Made by a program: the position numbers and the translations under genes. From positions 2,666,001-2,730,000 of the forward strand of contig NZ_CP059067.1 in NCBI RefSeq assembly GCF_017795745.1: a stretch of 64,000 nt of DNA, written 5' to 3'. Position 1 is the first letter of the stretch. Each line of letters begins with the position of its first letter. The DNA is from Rhizobacter sp. AJA081-3 (GTDB lineage: Bacteria; Pseudomonadota; Gammaproteobacteria; Burkholderiales; Burkholderiaceae_C). Positions 8,504 through 17,091 of the stretch are shown piece by piece. Under the pieces are notes generated by a model. That model did no database searches. It saw only the letters and a list, made by a program, of their open reading frames with translations, and was not told the DNA's origin.

Positions 8504-9649
8504 TCACGCCGCGTCGCCGCCGATGTTCGTCAACGCGAGACGCAGACGCGGCTGACGGATGGAAAGGCCCGCGCGGGCAGCGGCCTCGATGACGGGCGAG
8601 AAGCGGCGATGCATCTTCCGGGTGTGGTTCTGTGCGATGTCGGCCAGCCGGTGCGCCAGGAAGGGATTGAGCAGGCGCTCGCGCAGATCGGCGAGGTAGG
8701 CGAGCGCCGCGGCCCCCTCCCCCAGCGCATCGAAGACGGGCAGCACCTCCTCGTGCCAGAGATCCTCCAGTTGCGCACGCAGCGAGTCGTCGCGCATCGC
8801 GTCGAGGACCGTCTCGTCGGGCGGCCGGCCATCGACGAGCCATCGCTCGGCGAGAAAACTGTGCGCCAGGTTGAGCAGCCACAGCTTGAGTCGCTCGAAG
8901 CCTGCCAGCGCATCCGTCAGAACGATGTCGGGGTGACTGCATGGCAGCACCATGCGCGGATGGCGCTCGATGGCCCACAAGGCATACGGTTCGGCGATGG
9001 CGCCTGCCGGATGCAGCGGGGCCGAAACGATGCGGTCGACCAGCGAGTTGACCCACACGCAGTGATCACGCAGATAGGCCATGAAGTCGTGCGGCGCTCC
9101 CCATCGGCCCGCCACGCCGGCAACGATCTCGCGCAGCGTGTCGCCGTTGCGCCCGACCAGTTCGCAGGGAAGGATCGTCATCGGCGCGGCGGGCAGCAGC
9201 CGCCACCGATGCCACAGCAGGACGACGAGCCGGGCGGGAAAGCTCCGCGGAGGGCCTGCCGTCGCGGTCAACGCGTCGGCGCTGTCGGCAGGGTCGAGCT
9301 CGTATCCCCTGTCGGCGGTGTTCGAGACGATCACCTGGACCTGCGAGGCCACCGCGTCGAGCAGGCGCGGCCACTCGCGCCTGGCATGCCAGGCCGACTG
9401 CACCGACGAGACCCGCAGCACCTCGTCGACCGTGCGGCCGTTGCGCAACCCGCGGATGTGCACGGGATAGCCCTGGGCAGCGGCCAGGGCCGCCAGCCGC
9501 GTGCTGCTTTGCGCGCTGTCGGTGCTTTGCACCACCGCGATGCCCCCCAGCGCCTGCCCGCGCGGCAGCGCCTGCGAAACGAACAGGTCGACATGGGCCT
9601 GCAGGAACCGGCCGGTGCCGAACTGCAGGATCGGCGCGGCGGCTAGCAC
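8504..9649 (-). CDS. Mannitol dehydrogenase-family reductase, tagaturonate reductase-like
   Basis: This is an NAD-dependent polyol/hexuronate dehydrogenase of the mannitol dehydrogenase family (381 residues), which contains UxaB (tagaturonate reductase), UxuB and MtlD. The N-terminal nucleotide-binding segment reads ILQFGTGRFLQAH, and VSNTADRGYEL, ILPCELVGRNGD and DHCVWVNSLVDRIV follow as usual for UxaB-type enzymes. The start is GTG 9649, overlapping the stop of the upstream dehydrogenase gene (GTGCTAG), so translation is probably coupled. It is the last gene of the sugar operon. With an LgoD-like enzyme just upstream, reduction of D-tagaturonate to D-altronate is the best guess; another ketose acid or polyol is possible. 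Confidence 0.82.
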   Translation of the reverse strand: MLAAAPILQFGTGRFLQAHVDLFVSQALPRGQALGGIAVVQSTDSAQSSTRLAALAAAQGYPVHIRGLRNGRTVDEVLRVSSVQSAWHARREWPRLLDAVASQVQVIVSNTADRGYELDPADSADALTATAGPPRSFPARLVVLLWHRWRLLPAAPMTILPCELVGRNGDTLREIVAGVAGRWGAPHDFMAYLRDHCVWVNSLVDRIVSAPLHPAGAIAEPYALWAIERHPRMVLPCSHPDIVLTDALAGFERLKLWLLNLAHSFLAERWLVDGRPPDETVLDAMRDDSLRAQLEDLWHEEVLPVFDALGEGAAALAYLADLRERLLNPFLAHRLADIAQNHTRKMHRRFSPVIEAAARAGLSIRQPRLRLALTNIGGDAA

Positions 9650-10653
9650 TCGACGATGGCCTTGATGACCTGCTGCGCCGGGTCCAGCAGCATGGGGAAG
9701 TCGGTGGGCACGTTGTGAAGCTGCAGTCGGTGCGTGTTCAGCGCGCCATCGGGGATCTGGCCGGCGCGCATCGCCGCGAGAACGGTCTCGAAGTCCTCCA
9801 TCGTCGCATTGCGGCTGCCCAGCAGCGTAGTCTCACGCTTGTGGAACTCGGGGTCGGAAAAGCTGATCGCGTCGCGCACGATCGACACCAGCACGTACTT
9901 GCCGCCGTGGGCGACGAAGCGGAATCCCCGCTCCATCGCATGCCGGTTGCCGGTGGCGTCGAAGACGACATCGAAGAACTCGCCGCCGCTCGACTCAGAC
10001 AGCGTCGCCTCGTCGTCCGGCCCGACCACGACGCCGGCCTCGGCACCGAGCGACTGCACGCAGAAGCCGATGCGCTCCGGGCGCGTGTCGAGCGCGGTGA
10101 CCCTCGCGCCGCGCAGGCGGGCGAAGATCAGCGCGGCCATGCCGATCGGGCCGGTGCCGACCACCAGCACGCGCTGGCCGGCGGCGAGCTCGCCGCGCCG
10201 CACCGCGTGGGCGCCGATGGCGAGGAACTCGACCATCGCCGCCTGGTCCAGGCTCACCCCTTCGGCCTTGTGCACGAAGGCCTGCGGCACGGCCAGCAGT
10301 TCGGTGAAGGCGCCGTCCCGATGCACGCCGAGCACCTGGATGTTCACGCAGCAGTTGGTCTTGCCGCACCGGCACGCGACGCAGCGACCGCATGACAGAT
10401 AGGGCATCACGAACACCGGGTCGCCAGCCCGCAGCCGGCTGCCCGCTGGCGCTTCGGCGACCACGCCCGACAGTTCGTGGCCCATCACGCGCGGGTACTC
10501 GAGGTAGGGTTGGTCGCCCGTGAAGATGTGCAGGTCCGTGCCGCACACGCCGACGCGCTTGACGCGCACCAGCACGTCGGCATCGCCGCGCACCGGTTCG
10601 GGACGGTCCTCGGCGTGAAGCAATCCCGGAGAGCGGCAGACCACGGTCAGCAT
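9643..10653 (-). CDS. lgoD: Zinc alcohol dehydrogenase, L-galactonate 5-dehydrogenase (LgoD)-like
   Basis: This is a 336-residue medium-chain dehydrogenase. It has the catalytic zinc ligand C37 in VGVCGTDLH, H59-E60 in MGHELSG, structural zinc cysteines C88, C91, C94 and C102 in SCGRCVACRCGKTNCC, and the NAD-binding VLVVGTGPIG. Several stretches match my memory of E. coli LgoD (YjjN): YPRVMGHE, NCC..I.VLGVHRDG and FSDPEFHKRETTLLGSRNAT. LgoD oxidises L-galactonate to D-tagaturonate. The start ATG 10653 overlaps the lactonase stop (ATGCTGA), and the 3' end overlaps the next gene by 7 bases. The family assignment is firm. The substrate is inferred from resemblance and from flanking lactonase and UxaB-like genes; L-fuconate-type acids are an alternative. 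Confidence 0.85.
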   Translation of the reverse strand: MLTVVCRSPGLLHAEDRPEPVRGDADVLVRVKRVGVCGTDLHIFTGDQPYLEYPRVMGHELSGVVAEAPAGSRLRAGDPVFVMPYLSCGRCVACRCGKTNCCVNIQVLGVHRDGAFTELLAVPQAFVHKAEGVSLDQAAMVEFLAIGAHAVRRGELAAGQRVLVVGTGPIGMAALIFARLRGARVTALDTRPERIGFCVQSLGAEAGVVVGPDDEATLSESSGGEFFDVVFDATGNRHAMERGFRFVAHGGKYVLVSIVRDAISFSDPEFHKRETTLLGSRNATMEDFETVLAAMRAGQIPDGALNTHRLQLHNVPTDFPMLLDPAQQVIKAIVEC

Positions 10654-11513
10654 GGCATTCCTTGTCGATGGAGAGGGGGCTGCAGCCGGTAGAAACGATG
10701 GGCGTTGCCGCCGAACACCGCGTCGAGATCGTCGTCGTGCATGCCGGGCAGGTCCGCGCAGAGGCTGCGCGCCATCGTGAACCACTCGTCGTAGTCGGCA
10801 GCCAGGCGCAGCACCGGCCAGTCGCTGCCCCACATCAGTCGCCGGGCGCCGAAACAGGCGAACACATGCTCGACATAGGGCTGCAGCCGCCGCTCGCAGC
10901 AGGCCGGGCCGGCCTCGGTGAGCAGGCCGGAGAGCTTGCAGTGCACGTTCGGCAGCCGTGCCAGCGCGGCGATCTCGCGTTGCCAGCCACGCCGCGCGCC
11001 ACGCGCGATCGGCGGACGGGCCGCGTGGTCGATCACGATGGGCAGTTCCGGGTGCCGCTGCGCGAAGTCGCGCAGCGCCGGCAACTGGCGCTGCAGCACC
11101 AGCGCATCGAAGCTCAGGCCGTGATCGATCATGCACAGCACGGCGGTGTCGAGCGCCGGGTCGTCGATCCAGCGGTCGTCGGCCAGATCCTGCAGCATGG
11201 CCCGCAGTCCCTTGAACTGCGGATGCTGTGCCAGATGGGCGATGTAGACGGGGGCGCCGGCGCTCTTCAGGTCGATCCAGCCGACCACGCCCAGGATGAA
11301 GTCGTGGTGCTTGGCGAGTTCGAGCATGAATTCGGTGTCCGACATCGTGGCCAGGGACTGCACGAGCACCGTACCGGCGATGTGACAACGCTGCAGTGCC
11401 GGCAGCAGGTCGTCCGGGACGAAGTCGCGGTGCATGGGGGCCAGCGCCGGCGGCGGCCAGCGCCCCTGTCGGTTGGCGATGTGCCAGAACTGCTGGTGGG
11501 CGTCGATGCGCAT
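10647..11513 (-). CDS. Amidohydrolase-family sugar lactonase
   Basis: This is a 288-residue COG3618-type amidohydrolase, the family of L-fucono-, L-rhamnono- and L-galactono-lactone hydrolases. It opens with RIDAHQQFWH, the first metal-site motif, and carries the TIM-barrel signatures VVGWIDL, PIVIDHAARPP, VHCKLSGL and LMWGSDWPV, the last giving the catalytic Asp, then GGNAHRFY. It should open the sugar lactone made by the aldo/keto reductase encoded 10 bp upstream, passing an aldonate to the LgoD-like enzyme. Its stop overlaps that gene by 7 bases. L-galactono- or L-fuconolactone are the leading substrates. Confidence 0.85.
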   Translation of the reverse strand: MRIDAHQQFWHIANRQGRWPPPALAPMHRDFVPDDLLPALQRCHIAGTVLVQSLATMSDTEFMLELAKHHDFILGVVGWIDLKSAGAPVYIAHLAQHPQFKGLRAMLQDLADDRWIDDPALDTAVLCMIDHGLSFDALVLQRQLPALRDFAQRHPELPIVIDHAARPPIARGARRGWQREIAALARLPNVHCKLSGLLTEAGPACCERRLQPYVEHVFACFGARRLMWGSDWPVLRLAADYDEWFTMARSLCADLPGMHDDDLDAVFGGNAHRFYRLQPPLHRQGMPC

Positions 11514-11523
11514 GGCCGTGCGT

Positions 11524-12534
11524 TCAGTGCTGCGGCAAGGGCGCGCGCGCGTCGATCAGGCTGCGCGCCTGCAGTGCCTGCCAGAAGGCCGCCGGGATGG
11601 GTGTCTCGAACCAGCGGACGTTCTGCACCAACTGGTCCGGGCTGTGCGCCCCGGCCACACACGACACCACCGCCGGGTGCGCGAGCGGGAACTGGAGCGC
11701 CGCCGCGGGCAAGGGCACATTGAACTCGGCACAGACGGCTTCGATCGCATCGACGCGCTGCATCACCTCGTCCGCGGCCGGCGCGTAGTCGAAGCTCGGG
11801 CTTCCGGCCAGCACGCCCGAGTTGAACGGCCCGGCTGCAAGCACCGCGACACCGTGGCGCAGGCAGTCGTCGAGAAAGGGCGCCAGCGCCCCCTGCTCGA
11901 GCAGCGTGTAGCGGCCGGCCAGCATCACGCAGTCCAGGTCGAAGGCCTGCAGGCTCGCGTGCGCGACCTGCCATTCGTTGACGCCCAGGCCAATCGCCTT
12001 CACCGTGCCCTCGTGGCGCAAGCGCTCGAGGGCGCGAAAGCCGCCGCCGTGCGTGAGCTGATCCCAATGCCGCGCATGCTGCTCGCCATGCGTGCGCCGG
12101 CCGATGTCGTGCACGAGGAGCAGGTCGATGCGTGCCAGGGCGAGGCGCCGCAGGCTGTCCTCGAAGGAACGCATCACGCCGTCATGGCTGTAGTCGAACT
12201 GCGGCCGGAAGGGCAGCGGATCGGCCCAGCCGTCGTCGCCGGGCCGCACGCTCTCGTCCGGCCGCATCAGCCGGCCGACCTTGGTGCTGAGCAGGAAGTC
12301 CGCGCGCGGCCGCGACGACAGCGCCGCGCCGGTGCGCCGCTCCGAACGTGTGTAGCCGTAGTACGGCGCGGTGTCGAACAGGCGCACGCCGAGCGCCCAG
12401 GCCGAATTGAAGAGCGCCGCGGCGTCCGCGTCGGACATCGGCTGGAACAGCCCGCCCGCCTGCGCACAGCCGAGGCCGAACACCGGCAGGGCGAGCCCGG
12501 TGCGCGGCAGCGGCCGCCTGTCGGTGATCTTCAT
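11524..12534 (-). CDS. Aldo/keto reductase, L-galactose/L-fucose 1-dehydrogenase type
   Basis: This is a 336-residue AKR of the D-threo-aldose/L-fucose dehydrogenase group, which also contains plant L-galactose dehydrogenase. The catalytic tetrad is visible: D54 and Y59 in LFDTAPYYGYTRSE, K85 in LLSTKVGRL and H142 in LLLVHDIG. The C-terminal part has the cofactor-binding pattern around VVSCVAGAHSPDQ. The expected reaction is NAD(P)-dependent oxidation of an L-sugar at C1 to its lactone, feeding the adjacent lactonase. The gene lies 39 bp after the importer binding-protein gene and 10 bp before the lactonase, in one operon. Confidence 0.87.
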   Translation of the reverse strand: MKITDRRPLPRTGLALPVFGLGCAQAGGLFQPMSDADAAALFNSAWALGVRLFDTAPYYGYTRSERRTGAALSSRPRADFLLSTKVGRLMRPDESVRPGDDGWADPLPFRPQFDYSHDGVMRSFEDSLRRLALARIDLLLVHDIGRRTHGEQHARHWDQLTHGGGFRALERLRHEGTVKAIGLGVNEWQVAHASLQAFDLDCVMLAGRYTLLEQGALAPFLDDCLRHGVAVLAAGPFNSGVLAGSPSFDYAPAADEVMQRVDAIEAVCAEFNVPLPAAALQFPLAHPAVVSCVAGAHSPDQLVQNVRWFETPIPAAFWQALQARSLIDARAPLPQH

Positions 12535-12573
12535 CGTTGCAGCGTGGCCGGCGAAAGCGCTGTCTCAGTGGTC

Positions 12574-13518
12574 TCAGTAGAGAACGTTCTTCGCCTCGGG
12601 CTTGTCGATGTTCTTCTTGGTCACCATGACCACGCCGGTGTCGAGGAACTTCGGCACCTTCTTGCCCGCAACCACGTCGGCGACGGTCGTCACGCCAAGG
12701 TGGCCCATCATGTAGGCGCTCTGCACAGCGATCGCCTCGATGGTGCCGTCCTTGACGAAGGCCTGCAGGTCACCGTTGCCGTCGAAGCCGATCGCAGCCA
12801 CCTTGCCGGCCTTGCCCGACTGCACCAGCGCGCGGCCCATGCCGATCGCCGTGGGCTCGTTGGCGCCGAACAGGCCCTTCAGGTCGGCATTGGCGGCAAG
12901 CACGTCGGTGGTCTGGTTCAGTGCCGTGCCCATCTGCGAGTTCGAGTAGAAGGTGCCGACGATCTTCAGCTTGGAATGGGTCTCGATGTACTTCCGGAAG
13001 CCGCCAACGCGGCCGATCTCCGAGCCCGAGCCGGCGGTGAAGGACATGATGGCGATCTTGCCTTCCTTGCCGATCTTGTCGATCAGCGCCTGCGCGCACA
13101 GCTCACCGGCCTTCTTGTTGTCGGTGGCCAGGAAGGACTGGTAGTAGTTCTTGCCCGCGTCGGACGCGGCCGAGTCGATCAGGATGACCGGGATCTTGGC
13201 CTCCCAGGCCTTTTTCATCGCCGGGATCAGCGCATCCGGGTCGGACGGCGCGAGCACGATGCCGGCCACCTTGCGGTTCACCGCGTTCTCGACCAGCGCC
13301 ACCTGGCCGGCCAGGTCGGTGTCGGAGGCCGCGCCCTGGAAGGTGGCGGTGTAGCCCTTGAGCTTGGCGGCGCCGTCGTTCGCGCCTTTCTTGACGTTCT
13401 GCCAGAAGTCGGAGTTGACGGTCTTGACGATGACCGCGATCTCCTTGTCGGCCGCCGAGGCCGGGAGGGTGGACAGCGCCAGCGTGGCGGCGCACAGGGT
13501 GGTGAGCAGAGTCTTCAT
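12574..13518 (-). CDS. Sugar ABC importer substrate-binding protein (RbsB-like)
   Basis: This is a periplasmic sugar-binding protein of the CUT2 class (314 residues). The signal peptide MKTLLTTLCAATLALS ends in PASAADKEIAV, with cleavage after ASA. The periplasmic fold begins IAVIVKTVNSDFWQNVKKG and has the typical GIVLAPSDPDALIPAMKKA and GLFGANEPTAIGMGRAL segments. The start ATG 13518 follows AAGGATAG. It is encoded 65 bp after the permease in the usual A-C-B order. The sugar is not readable from sequence; the downstream enzymes suggest an L-hexose. Confidence 0.92.
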   Translation of the reverse strand: MKTLLTTLCAATLALSTLPASAADKEIAVIVKTVNSDFWQNVKKGANDGAAKLKGYTATFQGAASDTDLAGQVALVENAVNRKVAGIVLAPSDPDALIPAMKKAWEAKIPVILIDSAASDAGKNYYQSFLATDNKKAGELCAQALIDKIGKEGKIAIMSFTAGSGSEIGRVGGFRKYIETHSKLKIVGTFYSNSQMGTALNQTTDVLAANADLKGLFGANEPTAIGMGRALVQSGKAGKVAAIGFDGNGDLQAFVKDGTIEAIAVQSAYMMGHLGVTTVADVVAGKKVPKFLDTGVVMVTKKNIDKPEAKNVLY

Positions 13519-13583
13519 GGCTATCCTTCGTTGGAAAGGGTTGTCTCGCTTCGAGGCTGCCGGCCGGTCCCGCCGGCGGGGAT

Positions 13584-14567
13584 TCATCGTCGATGGCGCA
13601 TCTGGTCGATCCACACGGTCAGCAGGATGACCAGGCCGATGACGATCTGCTGGGTGAAGGCGGACACGCCGCCCATGTTCAAACCGTTGCGCAGGATGCC
13701 GATCACGAAGGCACCGATGACGGTGCCCGAGATCGTGCCCACGCCGCCCGACAGCGAGGTGCCGCCGATCACCGCGGCGGCGATGGCGTCGAGTTCGTAC
13801 ATCAGGCCCTCGCTGGGCTGGGCGGTGACCAGGCGCGAGGCGAGCACGCAGCCGGTCAGCCCGGCCAGCGTGCCCGAAAGGATGTAGGCGAACAGTGTCA
13901 CGCCGCGCACGTTCACACCGGACAGTCGCGCCGCCTCGCTGTTCGAGCCGATCGCGTAGAGGTGCCGGCCCAGCGTCGTGCGGTTGAGCATCACCGCGAC
14001 GGCGACGGCCAGCAGCACCATCAGCAGCACGGGGTAGGGAATGCCGGGAAAGCTGACGTCGGGGAAGCCGTCCGCCCCCACCGTCGCCACGCGCCACAGC
14101 GATCCGTTGCCGATCTCGGCAAAGCTGTCGCCCAGGCCGCCGATGGCCTTCGCGTCGGTGATCTGCAGCGCGACGCCGCGCGCCACCAGCATCATGCCCA
14201 GCGTGGCGATGAAGGGAGGCAGGCGCAGCCAGGTGACCGCGACGCCGTTGACCGCACCGCACAAGGCGCCGACGAGCACGCCGGCCAGCATGCCGGCGGG
14301 CACCGGCGCGCCCGCCTTCACGGCCAGTGCCGCAACGACGCCCGACAGCGCGAGGATCGCGCCCACCGACAGGTCGATGCCGCCGGTGATGATCACGCAG
14401 GTGGCGCCGATGCCGAGGTAGGCGATCGAGGTCACCTGCAGCGCCACCGTCATGCCGTTGCCCACCGTCAGGAAGGCGTCGCTGACGAAGGCGAACACGA
14501 TCGTCAGCCCGAACAGGCTGGCCAGCGCCGCGAACTTCTGGAACAGGTCCTTCTGCTTGTCGTTCAT
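13584..14567 (-). CDS. Sugar ABC importer permease (RbsC-like)
   Basis: This is a 327-residue inner-membrane permease with about ten hydrophobic helices. It carries the CUT2 signature CVIITGGIDLSVGAILALSG and the later AAAVIGGTSLSGGVGTISGTVIGA, which contacts the ATPase. The start ATG 14567 overlaps the stop of the ATPase gene by 4 bases (ATGA), so the two are translationally coupled. It works with the adjacent ATPase and binding protein. Confidence 0.93.
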   Translation of the reverse strand: MNDKQKDLFQKFAALASLFGLTIVFAFVSDAFLTVGNGMTVALQVTSIAYLGIGATCVIITGGIDLSVGAILALSGVVAALAVKAGAPVPAGMLAGVLVGALCGAVNGVAVTWLRLPPFIATLGMMLVARGVALQITDAKAIGGLGDSFAEIGNGSLWRVATVGADGFPDVSFPGIPYPVLLMVLLAVAVAVMLNRTTLGRHLYAIGSNSEAARLSGVNVRGVTLFAYILSGTLAGLTGCVLASRLVTAQPSEGLMYELDAIAAAVIGGTSLSGGVGTISGTVIGAFVIGILRNGLNMGGVSAFTQQIVIGLVILLTVWIDQMRHRR

Positions 14568-16078
14568 GTTGTCTCGGCGGCGGCCAGCCCGGAGGCGTGC
14601 TGCATGACTTCTTCCTGGTCGGTGTGGCGGGTGTCGAGCACCGTGCTCAAGCGGCCGGCGTGGAACACGGCCACGCGGTCGGTCATGCCGAGGATCTCGG
14701 GCAGTTCGGAGCTGATGAGCACGACGCCGATGCCCTGCGCGGCGAGTTCGTCGAGCAGCTTGTAGATCGCGTACTTGGCGCCCACGTCGATGCCGCGGGT
14801 CGGCTCGTCGAAGAACAGCACGCGCGAATCGCGGAACAGCCACTTGGCGATCACCACCTTCTGCTGGTTGCCGCCAGAGAGCAGTCGCACCGCCTGTCGC
14901 GTCGAGGGCGTGCGGATCGCCAGCGAGTCGATGTAGCGCTGCGCGACCGAGGCTTCGCGCTCGAAGCGGATGAAGCCGAGCGCATTGGCCACGCCGGCCA
15001 TGTTCGCGAGGCTGACGTTGTGCGCCACCGTCATGTTCAGCGCCAGGCCGTGGCCCTTGCGGTCTTCCGACAGGTAGGCGATGCCGTGGCGGATCGCGTC
15101 GCGCGGCGAGCGGATCTGCAGCGTCTGCTCACCCAGCCGCACCGTGCCGGCATCGGGCAGGTCGGCGCCGAACACGGCGCGGGCCACCTCGGTGCGGCCG
15201 GCGCCCATCAGCCCGGCGAAACCGAGGATCTCGCCGCGCCGCAGATCGAAGCCGATGTCCGAGAACACACCTTGGCGGGCCAGACCACGCACCGACAGCA
15301 GCACCTCGGAAGACGGCCTGCGCGTGGGCGGCGGGAATTTATCGTCCAGCGCCCGGCCCACCATGCGCTCGACCACCTCGTCGACGCTGGTGGCCGCGAA
15401 GTCGCCCGTGCTGACGTGGCGCCCGTCGCGCAGCACGGTGACGCGGTCGACGATGCGCACCATCTCGTCGAGCCGGTGCGAGATGTAGACCAGCGCGACA
15501 CCGGCACGCCGCAGGTCGGCGATCACCTGGAAGAGGAGCTCCGTCTCCGATTCGGTGAGCGACGAGGTCGGCTCGTCCATGATGAGCACCTCGGCGTCGA
15601 TCGACAGCGCCTTGGCGATCTCGACCATCTGCCGCTGCGCGACCGAGAGTGTGCGCACGATCGCCTGCGGGGCGATGTCGACGCCCAGCCGATCCAGGCA
15701 GTGCCGCGCATCGGCGTGCAGCCGCCGGCGATCGATGAACGGCCCGCGCCGCGGCTCGCGCGCCAGGAAGATGTTCTCGGCGACCGACAGATGCGGCACC
15801 AGGTTCAGCTCCTGGTGGATCATCGCGATGCCCGCGGCCTGCGCCTGCGGCGTCGATGCGAAGCGCACCGGCGCGCCCTTGTAGACGATCTCGCCGGCAT
15901 CGGGCTGCAGCTGGCCGCTGAGGATCTTCATCAGCGTGGACTTGCCTGCACCGTTCTCGCCGCACAGCGCGTGCACCTCGCCGCGGCGCAGGTCGAAGCA
16001 CACGTCGTCGAGTGCAGTGACGCCGAGAAATCGCTTCGTGATGCCGGTCAATGCCAGCACCAGCGGCGGCGCCGGCAT
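14564..16078 (-). CDS. Sugar ABC importer ATPase with two domains (RbsA-like)
   Basis: This is the CUT2 double ATPase (504 residues). The first half has Walker A GENGAGKST, signature LSVAQRQMVEIA and Walker B VLIMDEPTSSL. The second half has a degenerate P-loop GLMGAGRTE, signature LSGGNQQKVVIAK and VLFFDEPTRGID, the usual asymmetry of RbsA/XylG proteins. The start ATG 16078 gives the family length and begins PAPPLVLALTGITKRF. In-frame ATGs at 16123/16120 would add 15 residues but place the gntR-side operator inside the coding region. It is the first gene of the operon, divergent from the GntR regulator. Confidence 0.92.
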   Translation of the reverse strand: MPAPPLVLALTGITKRFLGVTALDDVCFDLRRGEVHALCGENGAGKSTLMKILSGQLQPDAGEIVYKGAPVRFASTPQAQAAGIAMIHQELNLVPHLSVAENIFLAREPRRGPFIDRRRLHADARHCLDRLGVDIAPQAIVRTLSVAQRQMVEIAKALSIDAEVLIMDEPTSSLTESETELLFQVIADLRRAGVALVYISHRLDEMVRIVDRVTVLRDGRHVSTGDFAATSVDEVVERMVGRALDDKFPPPTRRPSSEVLLSVRGLARQGVFSDIGFDLRRGEILGFAGLMGAGRTEVARAVFGADLPDAGTVRLGEQTLQIRSPRDAIRHGIAYLSEDRKGHGLALNMTVAHNVSLANMAGVANALGFIRFEREASVAQRYIDSLAIRTPSTRQAVRLLSGGNQQKVVIAKWLFRDSRVLFFDEPTRGIDVGAKYAIYKLLDELAAQGIGVVLISSELPEILGMTDRVAVFHAGRLSTVLDTRHTDQEEVMQHASGLAAAETT

Positions 16079-16100
16079 CGGCTCGCGGATGTCGGATTGT

Positions 16101-16143
16101 TGGTAAGGCCACTTGACCATCATTCGTTCATTTGGCCTTACCA
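16101..16143. promoter_or_regulatory. Two mirror-image GntR-type operator sites
   Basis: TGGTAAGGCCA (16101-16111) and its exact reverse complement TGGCCTTACCA (16133-16143) flank a 21-base centre between the divergent importer operon and the GntR gene. Each half resembles the TGGT-N3-ACCA half-palindromes bound by FadR-subfamily regulators. Binding here could repress both directions until the sugar-derived inducer is present. Confidence 0.65.
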
Positions 16144-16218
16144 CCTGTCCATGTCGTGCTGGGATATTCCCTGATGCCAGGGCTATCATGGCCACGACTT
16201 CTTCCGGTGCAGCCCGTC

Positions 16219-16911
16219 ATGTCCGTGCAGTTCAAACAGGTCGAAACGCGACGCCTTTACCAGCAGATCGCCGACCAGATTCGCGATCTCATCGAACGCG
16301 GCGGCTTCGACATCGGCGACCGCCTGCCCCCGGAACGCGAGCTCGCGCAGCAGCTGGGCGTCTCGCGCCCTTCACTTCGCGAAGCGCTGATCGCGCTCGA
16401 CGTGGAGGGATCGGTCGAGATCCGCAGCGGCTCCGGCGTCTACGTCAACAGCCCACCCGAGCGCAGCACGCGCACGACGGCGGCATTGGGCGAGAGCCCG
16501 ACAGAGCTGATGCAGGCACGCGCGGCAATGGAGGGCACGGTGGTGGTGCTGGCCTGCGCGCGAAGCACGCCCGCGGCGTTGGCCAATCTGCGCGCCTGCG
16601 TCGATGGCATGCGCCAGGAGATCGCCCGGCGGCGCACACCGCTCGAGTTCGACCGCCAGTTCCACCTTACGATCGCCGAGATGAGCGGCAACTCGGTGAT
16701 GCAGCGCCTGGTCGTGGAGCTCTTCGACGACAGGCACAGCCCGATTTCCACCAAGCTGCGTTCCCGCTACGAGAACATGCGCACCTGGAATGCGGCGCTG
16801 AAGGAACACGAGGCGATCCTGCACGCGTTGGAGGCGCACGACCCGCTCGCAGCGGAGGCCGCCATGCGCTCGCACCTGAAGGCGTCGGAACAACGCTGGG
16901 TCGGCGGCTGA
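16219..16911 (+). CDS. FadR-subfamily GntR transcriptional regulator
   Basis: This is a 230-residue repressor. The N-terminal winged helix-turn-helix spans about residues 5-75, with recognition region LAQQLGVSRPSLREAL and wing GSGSGVYV. The C-terminal all-helical FCD domain keeps the metal or ligand site pattern: EFDRQFHLTIAEMSGN, then EHEAILHAL and MRSHL. The start ATG 16219 (MSVQFKQV) suits the family; an upstream in-frame ATG at 16132 would run through the operator. It is divergent from the importer/catabolic operon and probably controls it, binding the paired sites at 16101-16143. Confidence 0.92.
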   Translation: MSVQFKQVETRRLYQQIADQIRDLIERGGFDIGDRLPPERELAQQLGVSRPSLREALIALDVEGSVEIRSGSGVYVNSPPERSTRTTAALGESPTELMQARAAMEGTVVVLACARSTPAALANLRACVDGMRQEIARRRTPLEFDRQFHLTIAEMSGNSVMQRLVVELFDDRHSPISTKLRSRYENMRTWNAALKEHEAILHALEAHDPLAAEAAMRSHLKASEQRWVGG

Positions 16912-17013
16912 GCCTCGAGCCGCGGCAGGCGGCGGCCAGTCCGTCGCCCGCAGCCGCATGCGGGGCGTCCCTCACTCACTGTCGAAAAGTGCGTGGCCGT
17001 GCTAGCATAATAA

Positions 17014-17031
17014 ATGAGGTGCGTACCTCAT
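17014..17031. promoter_or_regulatory. Inverted repeat upstream of Gfo/Idh gene
   Basis: ATGAGGT and ACCTCAT (17014-17020 and 17025-17031) form a perfect dyad around GCGT. It directly follows an AT-rich stretch (GCATAATAA, about 17005-17013) that could be a -10 region. The position fits an operator or a small 5' hairpin for the gene at 17092. The rest of 16912-17091 holds nothing recognisable. Confidence 0.4.
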
Positions 17032-17091
17032 CGGAGCCATGTCGCCAATCCAAGTAGCACGCCGCGCCAGGCGCGTGCGAAGGAGTCGGTC

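Noticed and set aside
11434-13887. Open frame of 817 codons opposite the aldo/keto reductase and binding-protein genes
   Set aside because: It crosses two well supported genes and their spacer on the other strand and has no domain signal.
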